A stretch of DNA of 64,000 nucleotides. Origin: Primulina eburnea. Taxonomy: Eukaryota; Streptophyta; Magnoliopsida; Lamiales; Gesneriaceae. Numbering within the stretch: the stretch's first letter is position 1; the number at the start of each line of letters is the position of its first letter. The DNA is taken from NCBI RefSeq assembly GCF_022965805.1, contig NW_027330861.1:186001-250000 (forward strand). Direction: 5' to 3'. A program made the translations under genes and the position numbers. Below the pieces are notes generated by a model. The model was given only the letters and a program-made list of their open reading frames with translations. It was not told where the DNA came from and ran no database searches. Of this stretch, positions 50,275-61,793 are shown piece by piece.

Positions 50275-52326
50275 TGAAAGCGGACCGGTTACGGTGGCCG
50301 GAAGCGCAACGGAAGCAAAAATTCGAAAATTTTAAGGCAAAATTTCGGCCACCCCATTTCAATCTTGTGTAATATTTACAAAATGAAATGCATACATAGG
50401 ATGTTTAAGAAAAATTACCTATCAACTTTAAAAGTTGATGTATGGCTCCAACTAAGATTTAAAAACCTTAGCTCTTGAATGGAAGAAGATCTACAAGCTT
50501 TCCTTCCTTTCCTTCAAAATTAAGCCCACCACCAACTAGGTAAATCCCCTCACAATTTGCACTAGAAAAATGTGAGGATTTTCAAAGAGAAGTGTGAGTA
50601 TTCTTCAACAATTGAAGAACACAAATGGAGGAGAAAAATGGAGAGAAAAGGTTGCCAAGTTTCGGCCAAAGCATGGAGAGAATGAGGGAGGATGAGTTGT
50701 CTTGGGGTTGCAAAAAGTTGATACAAAAAGTTGCATGCCAACCATTATTTTAATCAAAAGTATTCCCCAACTCTTCACCTCCCATGCATGCATATTATAT
50801 AGTTTTTAATCAAATTAAAAACTTTGGACTAATTTTAAATATCCCAAACACATTTGAGACTATTTAAATATTACTTGAATTTACCCAAGTCCCACTAGTT
50901 AAATAATTATTTTAATTGAGCTCTACAAGACTCAATATAATTTAATTAATCCAACACTTGAATTAATTTAATTATTTGGGCTCTACTAGGCCCACTAGTG
51001 TTTAATTAATTCAACACTTGAATTAATTTAATTTAGTCCATAATAATGTTTATGAAAATCACAATTTTCAAAAACATTAGTCACTTGGCCAAATTTTAAT
51101 CTAGGAACACTTCCATAAATTAAAATTTATATTTCTCTCATAGAAGTCATACTTCTAATTTTACTTACGCTTATAAACTCCTTTATAAGCCGTTCAACAC
51201 ATTGAACTATTTTACTTCTCATCGGGATTTACAAAGCTAGCACTTGTGTGGCCCTCAATGGTTCATTGATACAACTAGCCGTGGGTTCACATCTCCATGT
51301 GATTCGGACTAAACATGTCCTTATTCGAGCATACCCCAATTGCTCCATTCTTACTTATCAACTCCTTGATAGTAAGAACGTCAGAACTCAAGTCTGATAG
51401 TACCCAACCAATCACGTTAAACGCCTAGCAGCATCGCTTACGTGATTCCCTAGGTATCACATGATAGTGCCTGCAAGAACCATTCAATTATGGTTAGCGT
51501 ACAGTACGGTCCCTTCAACTCATATATCCCGATCGATTCGACAACCATTGGTTTATCGAGAGTTGTCCAAGAATCGATACTATGTGTCATGTCGTAGTTG
51601 CATCGATGGTGTAATCTATGAAACCCCTTTCATAATTACAACCATACTCTGGCCAGAGATTTCGATCTACATACACATGATAACACATAGGATATCCATA
51701 CCCGAAGGTAAGCGGTGAATCCCCGACTACAATGCATCGACTCCTATGTGTTTCGACAGAACACCCAACCTTGCCACCTGATGACCCCATGAGAGTCGGT
51801 AAACAAGTCAAAGTGTAATTCTAGCACATAGAGTCTCAATGTTGTCCCGGGTCATAAGGACTAATTCTGTACAACCATAAACCAGGACTTTTCCACTCGA
51901 TAAGTGAGAACCACTTGGAAAGTCCTTTTATGGAGGGTTGTTCAGTGCACTCTACAAGGAGCACCTATCTGCATGTTCGGACATCACAATGTCCCCTACC
52001 AATGAAACATGGTACTCACATCGCAGATACTAGTCTCTAACTCGAGCGGCCTATATCCTTCTTAGTGGCGGCTGAATCGACTAGGAACCGTTTAGAATAT
52101 ACAGTATTACAAATATGAGTTTCATGATACTCATCATATGAGCATCTCATATTCTTTCTACTATTCGTATATTCAAGGGCTTTATCTATGCAGCTAGCAT
52201 GGGTATACAGATAAAGATTTGCCAAAATAATAATTTCAAATATTATTAAAATAAAGACTGCTTATACATAGAGTTTCATTGTGAACACTCGGCCAACACT
52301 TGGCTCGACGGGCACCTACTCTAACA
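50275..52326 (-). repeat. LTR 2 (3' LTR of the inner copia element)
   Basis: 2052 bp with the same ends as LTR 1 but only one copy of the 81-bp segment. Its body (50401-52326) matches LTR 3 base for base except position 51317. Its terminal U5 stretch (50275-50400) matches LTRs 1 and 4 better than its own partner. Putative minus-strand TATATAAT at 50794-50801. Confidence 0.93.
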
Positions 52327-52340
52327 ATCTCCCACTTGCA

Positions 52341-54714
52341 CTAGAGCCAACTACCTATATGCATAAAACCCATTGATTCGCGATGCTTGTCGAATAATGG
52401 TCCAGGTAAAGGCTTAGCTAGTGGATCAACAACATAATCTGCGGAGCCGACTTTGTCAATAGACACTACTCTTCATTCCACAATCTCTCCGAGGATGTGG
52501 TACTTTCTCAATACGAGTTTGGATTTCTGATGAGACCTTGGCTCCTTTGCTTGAGCTAAAGCTCCCGTGTTGTCACACAACACCGGGACAGGAGCAACTC
52601 CATTAGGAATGACGTCCAACTCTTGGACGAAATTCCTTATCCAAACAGCCTCCCTTGCTGCATCCGATGCAGCAATGTATTCGGCCTCTGTGCTGGAATC
52701 CGCAATTTTGTCTTGCTTGGAACTCTTCCAAGAGACAGCAGCACCATTGAGCATGAATACAAACCTAGAGGTTTACTTCGATTTATCGATATCGCTTTGG
52801 AAGCTAGAGTCGGTATAGCCTTCCAATTTCAGTTCTCTATCCCCATAGACCAAGAACAACTTATTGGTCCTTCTCAACAACTTGAGGATGTCTTTCACAG
52901 CTTTCAGGTGTGGAAGACCAGGGTTCGATTGATATCCTTTCACTACACATAGTGCAAACGCCACGTCAGGACGTGTAGATATCATCCCATACATGATATT
53001 ACCAATTTCCGAAGCATACGGAATGCGTGTCATCGCCACTATCTCTGCATCTGTCTTAGGAGACAGACTTGGATATGGACACGCCATGACACACAGGTAG
53101 ACGTCCTCTCACGGACTCATCCATCGAGAACCGCTTCACGATGGTATCATGTATGTGGACTGGGTGAGACCAAGCCATCTTTTCGATCTATCTTAATAGA
53201 TCTGTATCCCAATACAAAAGATGCTTCACCCAAGTCCTTCATCGAGAATTCACTCGCTAATCATATCTTAGTTGATTGCAACATTCCTACATCATTCCCA
53301 ATGAGTAGAATGTCATCAACATAAAATACCGGGAATGTCACAACACTCCCACTGACCTTCTTATACACACAGGGTCCCTCATGATTCTTAGTAAATCAAA
53401 CTCTTTGATCGTACTATCGAATCTGAGGTTCCAACTCCTAGATGCCATCTTTAGATCATAAATAGATCTCTGAAGTTTGCATACCATATGCTCACTTCCG
53501 ACAGATGTAAACCCTTTCAGGTTGAGACATGTAATTCACTTTCTTAAAATCCCCATTAAGAAAGACTGTCTTAACATCCATCTGCCATATCTCATAGTCA
53601 TACCATGCAGCTATGGCTAGCAAAATCCTTATGGACTTGAACATTGCGACTGGGAAAAGGTTTCCTCAAAGTCAACTCTTTGTCTTTGAGTGTATCCTTT
53701 TGCCACCAATCGCGCCTTGAAGGTCAATACCTTCCCATCCGCCCCAAGTCCCTGTGGGAACAGTTCCCACAGGTGGATCCACAGGATCCTACACTTGGTT
53801 CGAATACATGGAATTCAACTCAGATTCCATTTCTTCAAGTCACTTGGATGAATTGGCATCAGATAACGCTTCCTTGAAGGTCCATGGATCACATCCATGG
53901 TTAGGCTCATCATGGCCTTCTTCAAGAAGCTGACCATACCTCATAGGTGGTCTCGAGACTTTCTCGTATCTGCTAGGAGCTTGTATCTCCTCTCTTGGCT
54001 CATCGGGTGTGGGTTCTATAATTGTGGGTTTCTCTCGAACCTTTTCGAGTTCTATCATCTGCCTTTTTCTATCCAATAGAAAAACCCTTTCCTAAAAGGT
54101 TGCATTCCTAGAAACAAACACCTTTGTTTCTTGGGGATGATAGAAATAATATCCAACTCCATTCCTTGGATATCCCACAAAGTAACATAAAATGGATCGA
54201 CTATCCAATTTATCTCCCACTTACCTGCTTCACATAAGCAGGGCTCCCCATATTCTAAGATAAGAATATTTGGGAGGCTTACCCATCCATATCTCATATG
54301 GTCTCTGCCTTTGAATGGACATTTAGTAGAATATCTTTTACTTTTAAGTTATAGAGATCGTTTTCAAGTTCTCAAGTACCAATTAAACATTCATTCTTGT
54401 AAATGTTGCAAACACCTTTGCTAAATAAACAAGAATATCCATTTTTATCACAATAGAAATGGAAACAATGTTTTACACCAAACAGGTACAAACAAAACAT
54501 CTCTTAAAAAAAACTTAAAATTATTGTTCAACAATAAGTAAACATTTCTTAAGGTCTTGGCAGCAACTCTTGCTCCATTGCCCATCTTCTAGAAGGTCAC
54601 ACCTTCCTTAAGCTTCCTACTTCTTCCCATCACCTGTAACCCATTACAGAGATGTGAGTCACAACCGGTATCTAATACCCAAGAAGTAGAGTTAATTGAA
54701 ATGTTTACTTAGAT
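52341..54714 (-). pseudogene. pol: Inner copia pol remnant without integrase core
   Basis: Same domain order as the outer copy. Protease retains the active site LDTGCDSHLC (LDTG at 54664-54675). The pre-integrase peptide and the integrase C-terminal half are joined at the same deletion junction (about 54330-54360). RT has YVDDIL at 53306-53323. RNase H (about 53087-52341) has [20 protein letters not shown] but an in-frame TGA at 52473-52475, where the outer copy reads ESREVS, and the downstream frame then continues to GSWL. Frameshifts also break RT and integrase. It retains more ancestral residues than the outer copy in protease but is still not functional. Confidence 0.85.
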
Positions 54715-55575
54715 TTAGAACATACCGTTTCCAGAACACTTCTGGGCAAGATATTCTTTGCAATTACGCCTCCAATGTCCAGGCTTCTTGCAGTGATGAC
54801 AAACATCACCAGTCTTGTCAGCCTTAACTGGTCTGGCTGCCACAACGGGATTCGGAGATTGCCTCAACAAGGGCACGTTCTTCTTGGGACTTTGGAAAGA
54901 ACTCTTCTTTCCCTTCCCATGTGGATCAATCTTCGTACCAGATGAAGAACCCACATAAAGAACCAACTTCTCTTTCTTGATGGTGGATTCAAACGTAACA
55001 AGCATGTTTACCAACTCCTCAAGGGTCGGTTCCATCTTGTTCATGTTGAAGTTCACCACAAAAGGATCAAATGAGCTAGGCAGGGATAAAAGCAACACAT
55101 CGGTGGTCAACTCCGAAGGCAAGATCAGATCCATGCCAACGAGCTTGTCCACGAGCCCGATCACCTTTAGGCCATGCTCATGGACCGAGGCCCCATCTCG
55201 CATGCGCAAAGTGATCAGCTCCTTGACGGTTGCATGCCTAAGAGGACGCGTTTGCTCTCCAAAGAGCTCCTTGAGGTGCAAATGAATGTCAGCAGCACTC
55301 TTTGCACCCTCAAAACGCCTCTGTAGCTCATCGTTCATAGAAGTCAGCATATAACACCTAGCTATCAAGTCATGGTCACACCATTCCTCGTAAGCCTGCA
55401 ATTCCTCAGGAGTGCAGTCAGTCGGAGCCTCAACAGGGGGCGACTGAGTCAGTGTATATGTTACCCTTTCCGAATTTAAGACTATTTTCAAATTTCTTAG
55501 CCAAGTGAGGTAATTAGGTCCAGTTAATATGTGTTTGTCGAGTATTATAGATATCGAATTGCGCATCGAAGACAT
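54715..55575 (-). CDS. gag: Ty1/copia Gag, intact in the inner element
   Basis: A 286-residue Gag, the capsid/RNA-binding protein of the particle. It starts at ATG 55573-55575 (MSSMRNSISIILDKHILTG), which is conserved in the outer copy. N-terminal gag domain: LTGPNYLTWLRNLKIVL (about 18-35) is the typical copia gag signature; a helical UBN2-type region follows to about 200 (CYMLTSMNDELQRRF, HLHLKELFGEQ, LTTDVLLLSLPSSFDPF). A basic segment (PHGKGKKSSFQ) precedes one CX2CX4HX4C zinc knuckle, CHHCKKPGHWRRNC, at about 259-272. The ORF ends in TAA, and the protease frame begins shortly after in another frame. Length fits a copia gag. Intactness suggests recent function, possibly in trans for defective copies. 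Confidence 0.9.
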   Translation of the reverse strand: MSSMRNSISIILDKHILTGPNYLTWLRNLKIVLNSERVTYTLTQSPPVEAPTDCTPEELQAYEEWCDHDLIARCYMLTSMNDELQRRFEGAKSAADIHLHLKELFGEQTRPLRHATVKELITLRMRDGASVHEHGLKVIGLVDKLVGMDLILPSELTTDVLLLSLPSSFDPFVVNFNMNKMEPTLEELVNMLVTFESTIKKEKLVLYVGSSSGTKIDPHGKGKKSSFQSPKKNVPLLRQSPNPVVAARPVKADKTGDVCHHCKKPGHWRRNCKEYLAQKCSGNGMF

Positions 55576-57382
55576 TGTTGATTTGTACTGAAAAGTAAAA
55601 ACAGATAAATGTTGATGACTATTTTAAAATATTTGGTAAGATATAAAGTATGGACTTTAACTTTATAAATATTTACTCCCACTGTTTTGACATCTTTCAC
55701 TACCCTCTAGTGAAAACGGGAAACTCCTTTCCTCAGTAGGTACGTAAGGTCCAATTAGCGAATTATGATCCCGATTATACAGCCAATCACAATTCCTAAA
55801 AGGTAGTTTCCCAATTGCATCACAATGCAACCCTTAACGTAAACTTTTGTCTCACGTTTGATTAGGACCCATTATAGACGTCGTTCATCTTCACGTGTCA
55901 AGCCTTACCCATCGATGTTGAACCTTAATGGACGGTCGCCATGAGTTCCCTCAATAATATGAGCCGAAATCATGGGAGTTCCACGTAGTTCACATCACCA
56001 TGTCAATGGATGTCACAGCTTTCCGGCACCCAAAGCTCCCCCAATAATATGAGCCGAGCCCCGAGTACGGGTAGCGTTCATCATGCACCCATTGTCGATG
56101 GAAGACAAGGAAATTATAACCAATTTTATAATTCCCCTTTTCGGGCTTGATATTAATTTTGAATCTTATTCAAAATGAGGGTTTTTAATTTTGAAAGGTC
56201 TCATCATTAATTTTATTTTAAAAGCTCGCCATGTTTGATCGTATGTTTGCCGGATTCATGCAACTTTGTTATTATAATAATAATAACGCACATACTCATT
56301 ATTTATAACATATCATGCATATATTATAAATAGAAAACAGTACAAGGATGATTAATTGCCCCAACACTAATGGCCCGTGTGAGCCAAACACGGGCCTAGG
56401 TCCAATCCTAGGGTAAATGCACGGGATGCAATGCAACTAAATTATTACATTAGCATCCAATATTACATGTCTTTGATCTTCATAATCACCAAGGCCACCA
56501 TCTTCCAATCTTGATCTTCACCTATTCTAATATTTACAATTAAATATCCATGGCACATAGGGATACATCTCATGGGGGTGGGAACGGGCCATAAACCAAG
56601 CCCACTTTAAATTGATAATTATTACAATCATTCAACACAAATATCCTAGCATACACCTAGCAAATTGGGCTTGGGCTTTTGATCATCCTTCATGCATAAT
56701 ATCACATATCATACACCATCAATTAATTATCACTATAATTAATTGATCCAATATTATATATCTTGATCCAATCACTAACCGCCACAATTATAAATTAAAT
56801 TAACAAAGTATACAAACACCTTTGTCTACTTTCAAATTAATTTATTTATAATCGAATTTCTTGTAAATCACAATTTACTATAAATAATTAAAGTCCCACT
56901 TCAATTATTTATTTTATGAGAAAATATGTGCAACATTTGTAAATTTAAACTTAAGGGCCCAAAAACCATTTTCCACCAAAATTACTTTGGCCCATTTAAA
57001 TTTCACAAATTATGTTGTCCATCCAATGGCCCAACATCTCAAGGCCCATGACACTAAGATTCACCAAAACACTTTTGGAAACCCTAGCCGTCATCGCCGT
57101 CGCCGGAGCTCCGTCGCCGGATTCCGGCAACACAAAAAAATTTTTTTTTTTTTTATTTTAAAACAGCAACTTTCGGGCAGCCCTTTGGGCTGCCCCTCGG
57201 CTGCCCGAAATTTTCGGGCAGCCCCCTCGGGCAGCCCCTCGGCTGCCCGAAAAAACTATTTTTTTTTTGTTTTGCTAAAAAATTTTCGGCCCTATGAAAT
57301 TTTTGCACAAAAAAATCTCAAACGGTTAGAAATCGATCTCAACATAATATTATGCAAATATTACACAAAATCCGTAACCTAA
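55576..57382 (-). other. Long untranslated leader of the inner copia element
   Basis: About 1.8 kb between the primer-binding site and gag. I see no coding region. It holds repeated AATAATATGAGCCGA motifs (near 55954 and 56042), AT-rich runs, and a GC-rich double hairpin near the primer-binding site. A plus-strand open frame of 131 codons (56987-57382) is compositional and lies antisense to the element. The outer element carries a closely similar leader at 59987-61779. Confidence 0.8.
57172..57251 (-). repeat. GC-rich inverted repeats (double hairpin) in the leader
   Basis: Two adjacent palindromic blocks, each starting TTCGGGCAGCCC and ending GGCTGCCCGAA (57172-57209 and 57213-57251), with extra internal GGGCAGCCCC/GGGCTGCCCC units, set between poly-A/T runs. 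The RNA could fold into two strong stems or one long stem. Position 130-220 bases from the primer-binding site is where packaging or dimerisation elements are found in retroelements; function is inference. Confidence 0.8.
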
Positions 57383-57394
57383 GCTCGGATACCA
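57383..57394 (-). other. Primer-binding site of the inner copia element
   Basis: Minus strand TGGTATCCGAGC, two bases inside the end of LTR 3. It matches the initiator tRNA-Met site TGGTATCAGAGC except at one position. Confidence 0.82.
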
Positions 57395-57396
57395 CT

Positions 57397-59446
57397 TGAA
57401 AGCGGACCGGTTACGGTGGCCGGAAACGCAACGGAAGCACAAAAATCAAATTTTGACACAAAATTTTCGGCCACCCCATGATTGTGTGTAATATTTACAA
57501 AAACTCAAAACATACATAGGATGTTTAAGAAAAATTACCTATCAACTTTAAAAGTTGATGTATGGCTCCAACTAAGATTTAAAAACCTTAGCTCTTGAAT
57601 GGAAGAAGATCTACAAGCTTTCCTTCCTTTCCTTCAAAATTAAGCCCACCACCAACTAGGTAAATCCCCTCACAATTTGCACTAGAAAAATGTGAGGATT
57701 TTCAAAGAGAAGTGTGAGTATTCTTCAACAATTGAAGAACACAAATGGAGGAGAAAAATGGAGAGAAAAGGTTGCCAAGTTTCGGCCAAAGCATGGAGAG
57801 AATGAGGGAGGATGAGTTGTCTTGGGGTTGCAAAAAGTTGATACAAAAAGTTGCATGCCAACCATTATTTTAATCAAAAGTATTCCCCAACTCTTCACCT
57901 CCCATGCATGCATATTATATAGTTTTTAATCAAATTAAAAACTTTGGACTAATTTTAAATATCCCAAACACATTTGAGACTATTTAAATATTACTTGAAT
58001 TTACCCAAGTCCCACTAGTTAAATAATTATTTTAATTGAGCTCTACAAGACTCAATATAATTTAATTAATCCAACACTTGAATTAATTTAATTATTTGGG
58101 CTCTACTAGGCCCACTAGTGTTTAATTAATTCAACACTTGAATTAATTTAATTTAGTCCATAATAATGTTTATGAAAATCACAATTTTCAAAAACATTAG
58201 TCACTTGGCCAAATTTTAATCTAGGAACACTTCCATAAATTAAAATTTATATTTCTCTCATAGAAGTCATACTTCTAATTTTACTTACGCTTATAAACTC
58301 CTTTATAAGCCGTTCAACACATTGAACTATTTTACTTCTCATCGGGATTTACAAAGCTAGCACTTGTGTGGCCCTCAATGGTTCATTGATACAACTAGCC
58401 GTGGGTTCACATCTCCATGTGATTCGGACTAAACATTTCCTTATTCGAGCATACCCCAATTGCTCCATTCTTACTTATCAACTCCTTGATAGTAAGAACG
58501 TCAGAACTCAAGTCTGATAGTACCCAACCAATCACGTTAAACGCCTAGCAGCATCGCTTACGTGATTCCCTAGGTATCACATGATAGTGCCTGCAAGAAC
58601 CATTCAATTATGGTTAGCGTACAGTACGGTCCCTTCAACTCATATATCCCGATCGATTCGACAACCATTGGTTTATCGAGAGTTGTCCAAGAATCGATAC
58701 TATGTGTCATGTCGTAGTTGCATCGATGGTGTAATCTATGAAACCCCTTTCATAATTACAACCATACTCTGGCCAGAGATTTCGATCTACATACACATGA
58801 TAACACATAGGATATCCATACCCGAAGGTAAGCGGTGAATCCCCGACTACAATGCATCGACTCCTATGTGTTTCGACAGAACACCCAACCTTGCCACCTG
58901 ATGACCCCATGAGAGTCGGTAAACAAGTCAAAGTGTAATTCTAGCACATAGAGTCTCAATGTTGTCCCGGGTCATAAGGACTAATTCTGTACAACCATAA
59001 ACCAGGACTTTTCCACTCGATAAGTGAGAACCACTTGGAAAGTCCTTTTATGGAGGGTTGTTCAGTGCACTCTACAAGGAGCACCTATCTGCATGTTCGG
59101 ACATCACAATGTCCCCTACCAATGAAACATGGTACTCACATCGCAGATACTAGTCTCTAACTCGAGCGGCCTATATCCTTCTTAGTGGCGGCTGAATCGA
59201 CTAGGAACCGTTTAGAATATACAGTATTACAAATATGAGTTTCATGATACTCATCATATGAGCATCTCATATTCTTTCTACTATTCGTATATTCAAGGGC
59301 TTTATCTATGCAGCTAGCATGGGTATACAGATAAAGATTTGCCAAAATAATAATTTCAAATATTATTAAAATAAAGACTGCTTATACATAGAGTTTCATT
59401 GTGAACACTCGGCCAACACTTGGCTCGACGGGCACCTACTCTAACA
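57397..59446 (-). repeat. LTR 3 (5' LTR of the inner copia element)
   Basis: 2050 bp. Body 57521-59446 is the same length as and nearly identical to the LTR 2 body (only 58437 seen to differ). The terminal 124 bp (57397-57520) differ from all three other LTRs at many positions (GGAAACGCAACGG, AATCAAATTTTGACAC, CATGATTGTGTG). Putative minus-strand TATATAAT at 57914-57921. Confidence 0.93.
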
Positions 59447-59986
59447 TCTTGTTCATGTTGAAGTTCACCACAAAAGGATCAAATGAGCTAGGCAGCGATA
59501 AGAGCAACACGTCGGTGGTCAACTCTGAAGGCAAGATCAGATCCATGCCAACGAGCTTGTCCACGAGCCCAATCACCTTTAGGCCATGCTCATGGACCGA
59601 GGCCCCATCTCGCATGCGCAAAGTGATCAGCTCCTTGACGGTAGCATGCCTAAGAGGACGTGTTTGCTCTCCAAAGAGCTCCTTGAGGTGCAAATGAATG
59701 TCAGCAGCACTCTTTGCACCCTCAAAACGCCTCTGCAGCTCATCATTCATAGAAGTCAGCATATAACACCGGGCTATCAAGTCATGGTCACACCATTCCT
59801 TGTAATCCTGCAATTCCTCAGGATTGCAGTGAGTCGGAGCCTCAACAGGGGGAGACTCAGTCAGTGTATATGCTACCTTTTCCGAATTCAAGACGATTTT
59901 AGGTTTCTTAGCCAAGTGAGGTAATTAGGTCCAGTTAATATGTTTTTGTAGAGTATTACGGATATTGGATTGCGAATCGATGACAT
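59447..59986 (-). pseudogene. gag: Outer copia gag, N-terminal part
   Basis: Begins at the ATG at 59984-59986 (element sense MSSIRNPISVILYKN, similar to the inner gag start) and reads to the nested insertion at 59447. Compared with the inner gag one base is missing at about 59900 (element sense after LTWL), so the original start frame is lost near codon 28. The rest (KIVLNSEKVAYTL ... NFNMNKM) stays open and similar to the inner gag. The remaining gag continues at 50274. Confidence 0.88.
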
Positions 59987-61779
59987 CGTCAATATGTACT
60001 GAAAAGTAAAAACAGATAAATGTTGATGACTATTTTAAAATATTTAGTAAGATATGAAGTTTGGACTTATACTTCATAAATATTTGCTCCCACTGTTTTG
60101 ACATCTTTCACTACCCTCTAGTGAAAGCGGGAAACTCCTTTCCTCAGTAGGTACGTAAGGTCCAATTAGCAAACCATGATCCCGAATAATATCAGCCAAT
60201 CATAATTCCTAAAAGGTAGTTTCCAATTGCATCACAATGCAACCCTCTACGTAAACCTTTGTCTCACGTTTGATTAGGACCCAATAATATGACGTCGTTC
60301 ATCTTCACGTGTCAAGCCTTACCCATCGATGTTGAACCATAATGGACGGTCGCCATGAGTTCCCCCAATAATATGAGCCGAAATCATGGGAGTTCCACGT
60401 AGTTCACATCACCATGTCAATGGATGTCACAGCTTTCCGGCACCCAAGGCCCCCTCAATAATATGAGCCGAGCCCCGAGTACGGGTAGCGTTCATCATGC
60501 ATCCATTGTCGATGGAAGACAAGGAAATTATAAACAAATTTATAATTCCCCTTTTCGGACTTGATATTAATTTTGAATCTTATTCAAAATGAGGGTTTTT
60601 TAATTTTGAAAGGTCTCATCATTAATTTTATTTAAAAGCTCGCCATGTTTGATCGTATGTTTACCGGATTCATGCAACTTTGTTATTATAATAATAATAA
60701 CGCACATACTCATTATTTATAACATATCATGCATATATTATAAATAGAAAACAATACAAAGATGATCAATCGCCCCAAGTACTAATGGCCCGTGTGAGCT
60801 AAACACGGGCCTAGGTCCAATCCTAGGGTAAATGCACGGGATGCAAATGCAACTACATTATTACATTAGCATCCAATATTACATGTCTTCGATCTTCAAA
60901 ATCACCAAGGCCACCATCTTCCAATCTTGATCTTCCCCTATTCTAATATTTACAAATAAATATCCATGGCACATAGGGATACATCTCATGGGGTGGGAAC
61001 GGGCCATAAACCAAGCCCACTTTAAATTGATAATTATTACAATCATACAACATAAATATCCTAGCATACACCTAGCAAATTGGGCTTGGGCTTTTGATCA
61101 TCCTTCATGCATAATATCACATATCATACACCATCAATTAATTATCACTATAATTAATTGATCCAATATTATATATCTTGATCCAATCACTAACCGCCAC
61201 AATTATAAATTAAATTAACAAAGTATACAAACACCTTTGTCTACTTTCAAATTAATTTATTTATAATCGAATTTCTTGTAAATCACAATTTACTATAAAT
61301 AATTAAAGTCCCACTTCAATTATTTATTTTATGAGAAAATATGTGCAACATTTGTAAATTTAAACTTAAGGGCCCAAAAACCATTTTCCACCAAAATTAC
61401 TTTGGCCCATTTAAATTTCACAAATAATGTTGTCCATCCAATGGCCCAACATCTCAAGGCCCATGACACTAAGATTGTCCAAAACACTTTTGGAAACCCT
61501 AGCCGTCATCGCCGTCGCCGGATTCCGGCAACAACAAAATTTTTTTTTTTTATTTTAAAAAGACATTTCGGGCAGCCCCTTGGGCTGCCCCTCGGCTGCC
61601 CGAAATTTTCGGGCAGCCCCCTCGGGCAGCCCCTCGGGCTGCCCGAAAAACATTTTTTTTTTTTGTTTTTCCTCAAAAATTTTCGGCCCTATGATATATT
61701 TTGCACAAAAAATCTCAAACGGTTAGAAATCGATCTCAACATAATATTACGTAAATATTACACAAAATCCGTAACCTAA
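59987..61779 (-). other. Long untranslated leader of the outer copia element
   Basis: Counterpart of the leader at 55576-57382 with the same landmarks in the same order. It differs at several AATAATAT-containing spots (for example CCCGAATAATATCAGCC where the inner copy has CCCGATTATACAGCC). No coding region seen. Confidence 0.8.
61567..61647 (-). repeat. GC-rich inverted repeats in the outer leader
   Basis: Same double palindrome as the inner element (TTCGGGCAGCCC...GGCTGCCCGAA, twice), flanked by T/A runs. It is retained with only small changes (CTCGGGCTGCCC for CTCGGCTGCCC), which keeps the pairing. Confidence 0.8.
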
Positions 61780-61791
61780 GCTCGGATACCA
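61780..61791 (-). other. Primer-binding site of the outer copia element
   Basis: Minus strand TGGTATCCGAGC two bases from the LTR 4 end, identical to the site of the inner element. Confidence 0.82.
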
Positions 61792-61793
61792 CT

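Larger units (their letters stand above)
50275..59446 (-). mobile_element. Inner Ty1/copia retrotransposon nested in gag of the outer one
   Basis: A 9172-bp element of the same family and orientation as the outer one, flanked by TCTTG at 50270-50274 and 59447-59451. Order in element sense: LTR (59446-57397), primer-binding site, leader of about 1.8 kb, intact gag, degenerate pol, polypurine tract, LTR (52326-50275). It shares the missing integrase core with the outer element at the same junction, so it could not integrate by itself. Outside the first 126 bp the LTRs differ by one substitution seen by eye, so this too is a young insertion. Confidence 0.93.

Noticed and set aside
57121..57265. 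Poly-A/T runs and GC palindrome as a terminator
   Set aside because: Resembles a bacterial intrinsic terminator only superficially; it is in the leader of a eukaryotic retroelement, where such a terminator has no role.
56987..57382. 131-codon plus-strand frame across the copia leader
   Set aside because: Antisense to the element; composed of poly-T (poly-Phe) and the GGGCAGCC palindromes, and the twin at 61402-61779 differs by frameshifts.
59436..59915. 159-codon frame as a separate Gag protein starting MAKKPKIVLN
   Set aside because: The apparent start is created by a one-base deletion; the true start is at 59986, and the end is read-through into the inner element's LTR.
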